Assembly (NCBI GenBank): GCA_963677165.2
Contig: CAXXSX010000002.1
Span: 4,960,001 to 5,024,000 of the forward strand
DNA: 64,000 bases
Direction: 5' to 3'
Source of the DNA: JAFGXT01 sp963677165
GTDB taxonomy: Bacteria > Verrucomicrobiota > Lentisphaeria > Victivallales > SZUA-371
Below the pieces are notes generated by a model, which had not been told where the DNA came from, searched no databases, and saw nothing but the letters and a program-made list of their open reading frames with translations. Of this stretch, positions 55,676 through 64,000 are shown piece by piece; the stretch's first letter is position 1, and each line of letters begins with the position of its first letter. Both the position numbers and the translations under genes were made by a program.

Positions 55676-56383
55676 ATGAAAAGAAGTCAGATCAATAGTT
55701 CAATCGAAACTGCCATGGAAGTATTCAAATCACTCGGAATAAACCTCCCGCCGTTCGCATTCTGGACAGCAGAAGAGTGGAATAGGAAAGGCCATGAAGC
55801 TGATGAAATCCGCAATGCCGATCTTGGCTGGGACGTTACCGATTTCGGACAAAATAATTTTACCGAAGTTGGTCGTACACTATTCACATTACGCAACGGA
55901 TTCAGGCAAGCTAAAGAAGGAAATTTCAGCAAGGTCTATGCAGAGAAATTCATTCTTGATCCGCCACGCCAGCATGCCCCCCTGCACTTCCATTGGAGCA
56001 AGATGGAAGACATTATCTGCCGAGCAGGAGGAAACGTGTTAATCACTCTGTATGCGTCAACTTCGGCGGGTAAATGCTCCGATGAGAACTTCAACGTTCA
56101 AACCGACGGACAAACCCAAGAACTGACGCCAGGAACTATCGTGCGCCTAGAACCCGGCCAGAGTATTTGCCTGCCCCCCGGTATCATTCACAGTTTCTGT
56201 GGCGAAGAAGGAACCGGTATCAATATCGGTGGAATACAATACACCGTGAGTGGTGAAGTCAGTAGCGTCTGTGACGACTGGAACGACAACTGTTTTCTCG
56301 AACAAATGGAGAGATTCCCGAAAATAGAGGAAGATGTTCCTCGAAAATATTATCTGTGCAACGAATATCCGGATATAAACTAA
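55676..56383 (+). CDS. D-lyxose isomerase (cupin-type)
   Basis: This 235-residue cytoplasmic enzyme interconverts D-lyxose and D-xylulose; relatives also act on D-mannose/D-fructose. The cupin metal site is visible: His104 and His106 (HAPLHFHWSKMEDI), Glu111, and His172 (LPPGIIHSF). The flanking sequence RSQINSSIETAMEVFKSLGINLPPFAFWT is typical of the family N-terminus. A longer reading frame begins at 55550, but it lies in the repeat, so I chose the ATG at 55676 behind AAAGGGA. It may act on sugars from the upstream glycosidase. Confidence 0.85.
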   Translation: MKRSQINSSIETAMEVFKSLGINLPPFAFWTAEEWNRKGHEADEIRNADLGWDVTDFGQNNFTEVGRTLFTLRNGFRQAKEGNFSKVYAEKFILDPPRQHAPLHFHWSKMEDIICRAGGNVLITLYASTSAGKCSDENFNVQTDGQTQELTPGTIVRLEPGQSICLPPGIIHSFCGEEGTGINIGGIQYTVSGEVSSVCDDWNDNCFLEQMERFPKIEEDVPRKYYLCNEYPDIN

Positions 56384-56570
56384 ATGCCTCAAGCAATTAT
56401 CCAAAAATCTGATTAAGAGAATGAAACAATTGTTTGCTACTCTTTACCGAGAGTTCGTATCATTCGTGGCCTAAAATTTCTTTCGGATAACTTGAAAAAA
56501 TCATTTTTTACTATAATTTGATTTACTAAGCTCGTTCATGTCTTAATAATTATTATCCGGAGAAGAATTA

Positions 56571-56975
56571 ATGAAGAAAAGTTTTTCTTTTTTGCTGTGC
56601 GCTTTGGCGATTTCTTTAATAACAGGTTGTTCTTCAATCAGCGTAACCAATAAACTAAATGACCTTGAGCTTACAGAGCAAGGAAAAACCATTGCTCACG
56701 TAAATGGTCATATCAGTGGATTTTATATATTCGGTTTTGTTCCAATCTGGTGCGGCAGTCCTTCGGAAGTCGGACAGCCGGTTTTCTTCTTGAATAAGGT
56801 AAAACTCAGCGATACGGTCAATATGGTTACCGCAAAATGCAAATCAAAAGACATTGGCGCTACAAAACTCATTGATTTGCAGTCAACAATGAGCACAAAT
56901 CCAGTTATTCCATTTCTACCGGCATTTCTGATGTCAATCAAAAAATGTGAAGTTTCAGGCAACTGCATTAAGTAA
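56571..56975 (+). CDS. Small hypothetical lipoprotein
   Basis: I do not recognise this 134-residue protein. It has a signal with lipobox LITGC (Cys20) followed by a Ser-rich start. The mature part contains FYIFGFVPIWCGSPSEVGQPVFF, with Trp/Cys in a turn-rich loop, and a hydrophobic stretch near the C-terminus (VIPFLPAFLMSI). It is likely anchored in the envelope. TATAAT at 56513-56518 is a possible -10, and a strong terminator follows. Confidence 0.6.
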   Translation: MKKSFSFLLCALAISLITGCSSISVTNKLNDLELTEQGKTIAHVNGHISGFYIFGFVPIWCGSPSEVGQPVFFLNKVKLSDTVNMVTAKCKSKDIGATKLIDLQSTMSTNPVIPFLPAFLMSIKKCEVSGNCIK

Positions 56976-57003
56976 AAGTACTTAATATGCAATATGTAAC
57001 AAG

Positions 57004-57032
57004 AAATCCTCCCAAATGGAGGATTTTTTTTT
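57004..57032 (+). terminator. Rho-independent terminator
   Basis: AAATCCTCC (57004-57012) pairs with GGAGGATTT (57018-57026) around a 5-base loop, followed by a run of T to 57032. It separates the lipoprotein gene from the secretin operon. Confidence 0.9.
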
Positions 57033-57051
57033 ACAATCTTGTAACCGTTAC

Positions 57052-57079
57052 TTGAAAAAAACGACTATTATGATATAAA
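57052..57079 (+). promoter_or_regulatory. Promoter of the secretin-exporter operon
   Basis: TTGAAA (57052-57057) lies 16 bases before TATAAA (57074-57079), which has a TGA extended -10 (57071-57073). It is about 110 bases before the chosen start and directly after the terminator. Confidence 0.6.
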
Positions 57080-57187
57080 TTTATAATTATAACAAAATAA
57101 ATGGCAGATGTTTACTTTTCCTCTTTTGTGCAGGGAATGTATTTTTCATATGCGCCAGAAGAAACCTTTACAAGAGAGACTTACACA

Positions 57188-58639
57188 ATGTCAGTACAAA
57201 GATTTTTTATTTTTGGTGTTTTTGTTCTTTCCAGTTGCTTAATATGCTATGCAGATCAACCTCAAACGAAACAAAACAAAGAACAAATCACAGAAGTTAC
57301 AAGGATTCTCAAACAGCTAGCTAAGCCATCTCAAATGGCTCGGCAAATGAAAAGTAAAAAATTTAATGTTAAGCCATATTATAAAATTGTTGACAACGGA
57401 GATGGAAAATCAACCCTGATATATCGCTGTCGTTTCACCCAGGCAAATTCCTTGTTAAACGCTGTTGAAAGCATGGTCTCAGCAGAAGGTCTTGTTGAAG
57501 AATCCACTGAACAGAATCTGATCGTGGTCAATGATTTGACTTCAAAAATGGAATCGCTTAAAAATGCATTACTGGCAATGGATATCAGCAGTCCGCAGAT
57601 ACTCGTGGAAGCCAAGGTAGTAGAAGTCATGATTTCCGATGGAGTTCAACGGGACCTGTCCGTAATCTGGAATCAGCAGACTTCAGGTCTTGACTCAACA
57701 GCAGGCACAGTTTCATCGGTTCCCAACCAGTCAAGCGGCGATGCAGGTCATGGCGCCAATGTTAATTTTTTCCCAGTAGTATCTGACGGTGGCGGTTCCA
57801 ATCTTAATGTAGCATTAGAATGGCTGCAGAAAGCTGAAGACGCAAAAGTCTTATCCGCTCCAAACGTAATTGTTTCCCGAAATGCCAGTGCCAGTATTGT
57901 TACCGGTACCGACCTGCCAATCCAGTCCATTCAGGTTACTTCGGGTTCCACAAGTACTTCAACAGAGTTCAAACGTATTGGTGTAATTCTTAAGGTTACT
58001 CCATCCCTGATCAACGATGATTATGTAACCCTCAAGGTAAATCCTCAGGTAAGTACAGTACAAAGCTACGATACGATTGTTCAAAACGATTCTGAATATT
58101 CGGTCCCGGTAATCTCGATCAGAAATATTGAAACGGAACTTACACTCAAAGACGGTCAGGTTATAATGCTTGGTGGTCTGTATACTTCAAAAGATATTTC
58201 AGCTTCGGATGAAACACCAATTCTTAGCGATCTTCCATGGATTGGCGATCTGTTTACCGGTAAAAGCGTTTCAAAGGAAGTAACTCAGCTTATATTCTTT
58301 CTAAAAATCAGTATTCTTACTCAGGAAGAACTTGGAGACGGTATGATTTACGATCCAGGCAAGCAAGCTGACACTCTAAGAAAAATGGGCAACGCTGTTC
58401 AAAAATCACAGAATATTTTCCCGAAACGTGTAGATACCTTTGATGATACAATCAAGGGAGCAATGCGCTACAAAGACGCGGAAGGAAACATTGATATTGT
58501 CGGTGGCAATGGGATGAGAACCCCAGCGTCTCCCCAATCCCCGCAAAAAAACGACAGTAAACTAAAGGAAAAAGCAGTAATCATTGATTCAACATCAACA
58601 CCGGATAACGCGAAAAGTAAAAACGGAGATGTAGAGTAA
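57188..58639 (+). CDS. Secretin (GspD/PilQ-type outer-membrane channel)
   Basis: This 483-residue exported protein has a signal peptide (to about residue 21), one NolW/N-domain (about 80-135, ending LVEESTEQNLIVVND...) and a secretin core at about 137-380. The core has PQILVEAKVVEVMISDG, VLSAPNVIVSRNASASI, ELTLKDGQVIMLGGLY and PILSDLPWIGDLF, the last being the classic secretin signature. The short N-terminal part lacks the several N-domains of type II/III secretins. It precedes a HlyD/MacA adaptor gene by 2 bp. The upstream Met at 57101 is possible, but the 57188 ATG has a GAGAG site and a normal signal peptide. Confidence 0.9.
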   Translation: MSVQRFFIFGVFVLSSCLICYADQPQTKQNKEQITEVTRILKQLAKPSQMARQMKSKKFNVKPYYKIVDNGDGKSTLIYRCRFTQANSLLNAVESMVSAEGLVEESTEQNLIVVNDLTSKMESLKNALLAMDISSPQILVEAKVVEVMISDGVQRDLSVIWNQQTSGLDSTAGTVSSVPNQSSGDAGHGANVNFFPVVSDGGGSNLNVALEWLQKAEDAKVLSAPNVIVSRNASASIVTGTDLPIQSIQVTSGSTSTSTEFKRIGVILKVTPSLINDDYVTLKVNPQVSTVQSYDTIVQNDSEYSVPVISIRNIETELTLKDGQVIMLGGLYTSKDISASDETPILSDLPWIGDLFTGKSVSKEVTQLIFFLKISILTQEELGDGMIYDPGKQADTLRKMGNAVQKSQNIFPKRVDTFDDTIKGAMRYKDAEGNIDIVGGNGMRTPASPQSPQKNDSKLKEKAVIIDSTSTPDNAKSKNGDVE

Positions 58640-58641
58640 AT

Positions 58642-60141
58642 ATGCGGTTAAAGAAGAAATTCTATATTTTCACATTCCTGCTGGCATTTCTGTTGATTGG
58701 CTGTGGAGGTTATTATTTCTATAATCAGAATAATAATCAACAACAGAAGACAAGCCAGGACATCTCTCCCGATAAGTATTTCAAGTTGAAACGCGGTAAT
58801 TTAATTATCGGCATCCGTCAGGCCGGATTTATAAATTCCAAGAAAAAACATAAGTTGGCTTTTGAACCGCATATCAGCACAAAGCTGCTCTGGATTATTG
58901 ATGAGAACTCAAAGGTGAAGTCAGGCGATATTCTGGCAAAATTTGAGGCAGAATCATTAAATGAAACGATTGATGACCTGAAAATAAACATTGATAACCT
59001 TGAAAAAGAGCTTGCTATTGCCCTTGAAGAAAAGAAGATACTTGTCAGTACCAACAAATCATCAATCAAAGAAGCGATGGATAAAGTAACTGAAGCCAGT
59101 GACAGTTTTCGTAAATACCGTAAATTTGAACGCAAAAAGCAACGCGATTCTCTTACCTTAGCTGTAAGCACAGCGGAAAGTAATTATGAAGATGCACAAG
59201 AAAACTATGAGGATAAAGTTCAGGAAATAGAAGAAGAAAGCTCTACCGATGCAGATACTCTGGAAGAAAATGAGGATGAATTGGAAGAACTGCTTCAAAA
59301 ACGGGATGACGCAAAAAACACGTGGAAAAATTCTCAACTCGACCTTAAGGTCTTCAAACGTTATACTCATCCCAATAAAATGACAACCCTGCAAAATTCT
59401 CTGGACCAGGCAAAATTGCAATTGAATAAAGTCAAAATACAAACAGCCTCACAGGTTTTACAAAAGAGAAAATCCATAAACAATCTTCAAATACGGCTTA
59501 GAAAATACAAAGAGAAGCTAAAAAAATATCTCGGGTACATCGAAAAAATGCAATTATATTCCCCGGTTGATGGAGTTGTTATTTATGGTGACCCAGACCG
59601 CCGCTGGGGAAATCCGGAAATTAAACTGGGAATGGACATCAGACGCAAACAGGTTCTACTGACAATTCCGGACATGAGTGAACTGATTGTGGAATTTGAC
59701 CTTCCTGAACAGTATCGTTCTAAAGTACGTCTTAACGATAAGGTGGTAGTAAGTCCGGAATCCTTGCCCGGAGTAAGAGTAAACGGAAGGTTGTCGAAAA
59801 TCTCCCAGTTACCGGTAAATCAGATTCACTGGGACCGCAATTCTCCGAAAATTTATAAATCCCAGGTGGCCCTCAACCGTCAAAACAAACGCCTGGTCAG
59901 CGGAATGAGCGTACAGCTTGAAGTCATTACAGAAATCCTGCGTAATACACTGTTTATTCCGATTGAATCAGTCCGTGAAGAAGGCGGCAAATTTTTCGTA
60001 TACAAACGGTCCGGCTTCAAAGCAATCCGGCAGTCGATTACGATTGGCAAAGCCAACGATAATTTTGTTCAGGTTTTGAGTGGGCTCCAAGAAGGCGATA
60101 TTGTCTATCTTTATAAACCATTCCAGAAAAAAAGCGAATAA
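58642..60141 (+). CDS. HlyD/MacA-like periplasmic adaptor with long coiled coil
   Basis: This 499-residue protein has an N-terminal hydrophobic segment (8-27) carrying a lipobox-like LLIGC (Cys21), so it may be a lipoprotein or a membrane anchor. Then come a lipoyl-like half (KLLWIIDENSKVKSGDILAKFE), about 195 residues of coiled coil (about 107-300) with an acidic patch, the second lipoyl half (MQLYSPVDGVVIYGDP) and the beta-barrel/MP domains. MacA is much shorter, so the coiled-coil hairpin looks extended. It likely links the MacB-like permease to the secretin. Confidence 0.85.
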   Translation: MRLKKKFYIFTFLLAFLLIGCGGYYFYNQNNNQQQKTSQDISPDKYFKLKRGNLIIGIRQAGFINSKKKHKLAFEPHISTKLLWIIDENSKVKSGDILAKFEAESLNETIDDLKINIDNLEKELAIALEEKKILVSTNKSSIKEAMDKVTEASDSFRKYRKFERKKQRDSLTLAVSTAESNYEDAQENYEDKVQEIEEESSTDADTLEENEDELEELLQKRDDAKNTWKNSQLDLKVFKRYTHPNKMTTLQNSLDQAKLQLNKVKIQTASQVLQKRKSINNLQIRLRKYKEKLKKYLGYIEKMQLYSPVDGVVIYGDPDRRWGNPEIKLGMDIRRKQVLLTIPDMSELIVEFDLPEQYRSKVRLNDKVVVSPESLPGVRVNGRLSKISQLPVNQIHWDRNSPKIYKSQVALNRQNKRLVSGMSVQLEVITEILRNTLFIPIESVREEGGKFFVYKRSGFKAIRQSITIGKANDNFVQVLSGLQEGDIVYLYKPFQKKSE

Positions 60142-60155
60142 AAACTGATATAGCA

Positions 60156-60866
60156 ATGACTCAACATCACGAAGAAGTAGTTAGACTTACCGGTATCAAA
60201 AAAACCTATTTTACCGGCGGGCATATGGCCGTACCGGTTCTGAAAGGAATTGATGCCGTAGTTCATCGTGGACATTTTGTTGGAATAATGGGGGTATCAG
60301 GATCCGGGAAATCGACTTTATTGAATATTCTCGGACTACTGGATGTTCCAACGGAAGGAAAATATATTCTTGACGGCAAAGAGGTTGAAATCCTCACGGA
60401 TGACGATATGGCCCGTATAAGAAACCGGGCAATCGGTTTTATTTTTCAAAGTTTCAATCTGTTCCCTCATCTCACTGTTGAGCAGAATATTGAGGTACCA
60501 ATGGTTTATGCTTCAATCCCGCGCAACCAACGTCGCGAACGTGCCAGGGAACTGGGTGAAAAGGTCGGCTTGGGACATCGTCTAAATCATCGCCCAAATC
60601 AGCTTTCCGGTGGAGAATGTCAGCGAATCGCCATTGCAAGATCCCTGTCAAACCAGCCGCATTTTCTACTGGCAGACGAACCGACCGGTAACCTTGATGA
60701 AAAGACCGGTGATGAAATCATGCGGCTGTTCCACGAACTCAATGACAATGGAATGACCATCGTGATGGTAACTCACAATCCGGAACTTGAAGAAGAATTT
60801 GATGAAGTCATAAGGCTTAGGGACGGCCGCCTGTGTGACTATATCGCCCCGGAGGAATTCGCCTGA
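60156..60866 (+). CDS. ABC transporter ATPase (LolD/MacB type)
   Basis: This 236-residue ATPase has Walker A G46VSGSGKS53, a Q-loop (FIFQSFNLFPHLTVEQN), signature LSGGE (150-154) and Walker B FLLADEPTGNLD (170-181). It is of the MacB/LolD/FtsE subclass, which powers mechanotransmission permeases rather than classical import. Its TGA overlaps the permease ATG by one base. Confidence 0.97.
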   Translation: MTQHHEEVVRLTGIKKTYFTGGHMAVPVLKGIDAVVHRGHFVGIMGVSGSGKSTLLNILGLLDVPTEGKYILDGKEVEILTDDDMARIRNRAIGFIFQSFNLFPHLTVEQNIEVPMVYASIPRNQRRERARELGEKVGLGHRLNHRPNQLSGGECQRIAIARSLSNQPHFLLADEPTGNLDEKTGDEIMRLFHELNDNGMTIVMVTHNPELEEEFDEVIRLRDGRLCDYIAPEEFA

Positions 60867-62140
60867 TGCTTGTCAGAGATATATTTCGTCTGTCCTTCCA
60901 TAACCTGCTGTTGCATAAAATCAGGTCGGCTCTGACTTCGCTTGGAGTCATCTTCGGTGTCGGCAGTGTAATTGCCATGCTGTCCATTTCAGAAGGGGCC
61001 AAACGCCAGTCTCTTGCTCAAATCGAAGCAATGGGAATCGATAAAATTATTGTTTTCGCCAAAAAGCCGCCTGTTACCGGTAAGGATGAATCGGACTCAA
61101 CCAATTCAAGTATTATGGAACGTTATGGTTTAACTTCGGTGGACCTGAAAAAAATCGGTTTAATGGACAATGTAAAAAAAATCATTACGCTTCGTGACGC
61201 CAGACAAAAAATTCTCCGTGGCACCAGGCGAGTAGATCTGTTGCTGGTGGCAACTGAACCGGATTTTTTGGAAGAATCCGGTTCCCAAATGGTTCAGGGA
61301 CGCTGGATATCTCAGCTTGATATGAAAAATTTTTCAGAAGTGTGCGTAATTGGCAGGAACGTAAAACGTAAACTTTTCGGAATAGCCAAAGGCAGTATCA
61401 TTGGAGAAAACCTGAGAATCGGAAGTTCATTATATCGTGTCATCGGCATCATGGAAAATAACCTTGGAACTCAGTTTCCGGTGGTGAACAGTCCAAATGA
61501 TATGATAATCATTCCACGTACTACTTATAAGGCACACTATGGCCAGGGATATTCCTTTCAACGCGAGGGAAGAAGCGCCAAAATTCTTAGATTGGAATAT
61601 GATATGTTTATCGTAAAGGTAGAAGATGTCAGTTTTATTGATGATACAGCCAAGCGAATATACGGTTATCTGGAAAAAGTTCACAATGACACCAAGGATT
61701 GGGGAACAATTGTTCCTCTGGATCTTCTCAAACAAAAGGAACAAACTCAGAATATTTTTACGATCGTCATGAGTTCAATTGCCAGTATATCCCTTATCGT
61801 CGGCGGTATCGGCATCATGAACATCATGCTTGCCAATGTATATGAAAGACGTAAAGAAATCGGTACCCGTCGTGCACTTGGTGCACTTAAGCGAGAAATC
61901 CTGATGCAGTTTCTTATAGAAACCGTATTTCTCACTACTATGGGCGGAATGCTTGGAGTAGCTCTTGGCGTCGGCCTATCACAAATCGTCACTTTCTTTG
62001 CAAATTGGCCAACGGTATATTCATTGTGGGCAATCGCGATATCACTGTTGATCTCAATTGCGGTAGGAGTCGTTTTCGGGACCTATCCAGCGTGGAAAGC
62101 CGCACAGCAGAATCCCATCGAAGTTCTCCGGGCGGAATAA
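60866..62140 (+). CDS. MacB/FtsX-type ABC transporter permease
   Basis: This 424-residue protein has the MacB layout: a first helix (NLLLHKIRSALTSLGVIFGVG), a large periplasmic domain (about 50-280) and three C-terminal helices with IVGGIGIMNIMLANVYERRKEIGTRRALGA, the FtsX signature, ending YPAWKAAQQNPIEVLRAE. Together with the upstream ATPase, adaptor and secretin it would form a tripartite exporter of lipids, peptides or polysaccharides. The substrate is unknown. Confidence 0.95.
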   Translation: MLVRDIFRLSFHNLLLHKIRSALTSLGVIFGVGSVIAMLSISEGAKRQSLAQIEAMGIDKIIVFAKKPPVTGKDESDSTNSSIMERYGLTSVDLKKIGLMDNVKKIITLRDARQKILRGTRRVDLLLVATEPDFLEESGSQMVQGRWISQLDMKNFSEVCVIGRNVKRKLFGIAKGSIIGENLRIGSSLYRVIGIMENNLGTQFPVVNSPNDMIIIPRTTYKAHYGQGYSFQREGRSAKILRLEYDMFIVKVEDVSFIDDTAKRIYGYLEKVHNDTKDWGTIVPLDLLKQKEQTQNIFTIVMSSIASISLIVGGIGIMNIMLANVYERRKEIGTRRALGALKREILMQFLIETVFLTTMGGMLGVALGVGLSQIVTFFANWPTVYSLWAIAISLLISIAVGVVFGTYPAWKAAQQNPIEVLRAE

Positions 62141-62153
62141 GTGTCGTACGGAT

Positions 62154-63404
62154 TTATGCCATCAGTTCGTTATTTTCACAGATATCGACAAATTCTTCAA
62201 TCAACCGTTGCTGGTTGAAACGACCTTCGACTTTAAGGCGGGCCTTCATAATAATCATCTCACGGGATATCTCGTCATCGAACAGAAACTGACACGCCCG
62301 GACAATTTCAGCCGCAGAATCCGGCTTAATCAGCATACCGGTTTCCTCCAGTTCAACAAGTTCGCTAATTGCCCCAGAATCAGCTGCTATAACCGGAACC
62401 CCACAAGCCATAGCTTCAATCAGGACATCGGGAATATCCGCACGATCACCATCTGACGCAATGTGACTGTTGAGAATAAAAACATCGGCATTATAGTAAT
62501 AGTCAATAAGATCATTCTGATGAACCATATCGATCATGGTAACAATATCTTCTAAATCAAATTGGCGAATCAATTTAATAATTCGATTTCTCTCCGGACC
62601 ATCTCCGATCAAGGTATAGGTAAAATCAACCCCCTTGCACCTAAGGTCATAAAGCGCACGAATAACAACATCATGACCATCTCTTTCCATAAAACCACCT
62701 ACCGTAAGAATTCGAAACGGCGGTTCCGGATTACGAATACGTCCAGGAAAACTGAAAATATCAAGGTCTATCCCGTGATGAAAAAGGTATATGCGAGTCG
62801 CAAACTGTCCCAGATTCCGTAGATATTGCAGACAATATTCCGATTGGACAACAACAAACTGACAGGAATTGAGTTTCAGCAACATCTCTTTTTTATTGCG
62901 GGTAAAAACATCACTGGATGTTGCAGTAAAATTATATTTAACCTGTAAGAATCTGCTGATCAAAAGAGCGCTAGTCGCACAATCTCCGGCAGAAAAAGAA
63001 TAGACACTGGTAATACCTTCTGGAATGGCATATAAACCAGTAAAATACAGGGAGGTCAGCAAATTACTCCAAAGAGACTTTCGCTGATGCGCACTCCACA
63101 AAAGTTTCAAAAAAAACCAGATACCACAGAAAAAACCCGCCGGATTTGAGGAAAACACAGTACGAATAGATTTAAGCAGTATCAGCGGATGTTTTAAAAG
63201 ATTCTGCGGTTTATAGCTGGCTCTCGCATTAATTCCCATAAGAGAATCATCTTCCCTCCGACGAATTTGATGTCCCAAAGCAAAAACACGAACATAATAT
63301 CCCATTTTTTCGAGTAAACTGACTTCTCGAATAATATAACTCTGACGGATTTCAGGATAATTGTTCAGCACCAGCGCTAGCCGGTTGGGTCTGTCATTTT
63401 CCAT
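62154..63404 (-). CDS. Glycosyltransferase family 4
   Basis: This 416-residue GT-B enzyme has the donor-binding E-x7-E region DVLIEAMACGVPVIAADSGAISELVE (two pieces), ERDGHDVVIRAL and IGDGPERNRI. The N-terminal acceptor domain begins ALVLNNYPEIRQSYIIREVSLLEKMGYYVRVFAL, as in WcaL/exopolysaccharide-type GT4 enzymes. It probably adds a sugar to an exopolysaccharide or lipid glycan. It is convergent with the MacB-like gene (13 bp apart). Confidence 0.9.
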   Translation of the reverse strand: MENDRPNRLALVLNNYPEIRQSYIIREVSLLEKMGYYVRVFALGHQIRRREDDSLMGINARASYKPQNLLKHPLILLKSIRTVFSSNPAGFFCGIWFFLKLLWSAHQRKSLWSNLLTSLYFTGLYAIPEGITSVYSFSAGDCATSALLISRFLQVKYNFTATSSDVFTRNKKEMLLKLNSCQFVVVQSEYCLQYLRNLGQFATRIYLFHHGIDLDIFSFPGRIRNPEPPFRILTVGGFMERDGHDVVIRALYDLRCKGVDFTYTLIGDGPERNRIIKLIRQFDLEDIVTMIDMVHQNDLIDYYYNADVFILNSHIASDGDRADIPDVLIEAMACGVPVIAADSGAISELVELEETGMLIKPDSAAEIVRACQFLFDDEISREMIIMKARLKVEGRFNQQRLIEEFVDICENNELMA

Positions 63405-63608
63405 GTATTTTTCTGAAAGTTATGATTTTTTATCCACTCCATCTCAGCTACAGTCCGACGGAATATTTCAGGCATATAGCAATGCCTGGAAACACGTAAT
63501 AACTTCTGAGGGAAATTAAAACCAATACAGCTTATTTGTCTTCCTGTTTCTGGCAGGAAGGAATATCAACTAATGAAGTTCGGATATTAATGCCATTGTA
63601 GTACAGAA

Positions 63609-64000
63609 TCAGTCTACATAAAGCATATGAGCGCACTGATCACAAATAGCAATCGCTCCTTTTTGGGCATTATGCATAGTCTGTGGTATAAGCTTCATAT
63701 GGCAGTGTCCACAATTTCCGGCAATCACTTTGACCAAAGGTTGACCTGGTTTTGCCAGTAATCTGGTATAGGTATTGATAACTTCCGGTTCAAGCTTTTT
63801 AGATAGAGCAGGACGAGATTCTTCCAGTTTTTTGATCTCTTCCTTGATTTCAGAAACCAACTGGTTGAGTTCGTCGATTTCTTCATTAATTGACTGGGAT
63901 TCGGCTTTGACTTCCTTTTCGTATTCTTTATAAAGGCGATCATCTTCCTGAACGCAATCAAGCAGCTCAATTTCTTTCGTTTCCAATTCACCGATAACTG
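63609..64000 (-). CDS. C4 zinc-ribbon coiled-coil protein (PF02591-like), partial
   Basis: The reading frame continues beyond the window edge, so only the last 130 residues are seen. A charged coiled coil (about 75 residues) leads to a C-terminal zinc ribbon with paired Cys (CGHCHMKL and CDQC). This is the organisation of the PF02591 zinc-ribbon family found in many bacteria, of uncertain function (nucleic-acid contact is often suggested). In-frame upstream codons (VIGELE...) show that the TTG at 63986 is not the real start. Confidence 0.85.
   Translation of the reverse strand, partial: VIGELETKEIELLDCVQEDDRLYKEYEKEVKAESQSINEEIDELNQLVSEIKEEIKKLEESRPALSKKLEPEVINTYTRLLAKPGQPLVKVIAGNCGHCHMKLIPQTMHNAQKGAIAICDQCAHMLYVD

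Noticed and set aside
62138..62153. Repeat shared with 5887-5905 (gtcgtacg)
   Set aside because: The common word is only 8 bases and is palindrome-like, so chance is the better explanation.
63405..63608. Possible RNase P RNA fragment (a tacagaatcagtct string near the end of the gap)
   Set aside because: Only a short 3'-end-like string is present; the conserved core elements and the needed length of about 350 bases are missing, and the gap is just 204 bases. Two short hairpins there (63469-63488, 63540-63560) lack U-tracts.
1..64000. CRISPR arrays, tRNA or rRNA genes, prophage and insertion sequences
   Set aside because: No regularly spaced direct repeats, cloverleaf-type segments, rRNA motifs, transposase or phage proteins were noticed on reading. 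A covariance-model scan would be needed to exclude small RNAs fully.

Overview
The window looks like the chromosome of a Gram-negative bacterium of the PVC superphylum, most likely Lentisphaerota (Victivallis/Lentisphaera relatives). This rests on a type II-like prepilin without the usual glycine before the FTLIELL cleavage site and with a C-terminal WMDGH motif, two OmcB-like proteins built of DUF11-type repeats, many lipoproteins with lipoboxes, and a high density of glycosidases with one-component regulators. No rRNA, tRNA, CRISPR array, transposase or phage gene was seen. The taxonomic placement is inference.

Layout. 1-7.1 kb: the end of a possible mutarotase-fold protein, a DUF4886-like lipoprotein, a YfhO-like polytopic membrane protein, an FAD oxidoreductase divergent from an AraC regulator, a chagasin-type protease-inhibitor lipoprotein and an unknown lipoprotein. 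7.2-14.4 kb: a GH63/GH37-like glycosidase, an aroB-dprA pair, a solute-binding lipoprotein followed by a PiT phosphate transporter, and a small membrane protein. 14.5-25.7 kb: two tandem OmcB-like proteins, divergent from a five-gene envelope operon encoding a giant TPR protein, an ExbB/TolQ-like channel, an ExbD/TolR-like protein, a hybrid protein joining a TolB-like propeller to a TonB/TolA-like transducer, and a MORN-repeat protein.

25.7-37.7 kb: a glycan-use region with GH1, GH42 and their LacI regulator, a large GH63-like enzyme with a GntR/LacI chimeric regulator, a GH29 fucosidase and an AraC regulator. Two promoter-operator regions can be read directly from the sequence. None of these enzymes has a signal peptide and no sugar transporter is present. 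37.8-49.3 kb: a glycogen cluster with a fused GH13-GH133 debranching enzyme, a CBM48 protein with a Lys/Ala-rich tail, a phosphorylase, a synthase and a branching enzyme; glgC is absent here. 49.3-57 kb: an AraC/FAD-oxidoreductase pair that repeats the arrangement at 3.4-5.8 kb, a prepilin, a secreted GH39/GH5-like enzyme with a CBM9-like domain, a D-lyxose isomerase and a lipoprotein.

57-62.1 kb: a compact operon encoding a secretin, a long-coiled-coil HlyD/MacA-like adaptor, a LolD/MacB-type ATPase and a MacB/FtsX permease. This suggests an ABC exporter whose outer-membrane conduit is a secretin rather than TolC. 62.1-64 kb: a GT4 glycosyltransferase and the end of a C4 zinc-ribbon coiled-coil protein. 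The two most unusual systems are the TPR-ExbBD-propeller/TonB operon and the secretin-MacAB operon. A degenerate repeat of about 100 bp occurs twice in opposite orientations (36.7 and 55.6 kb).
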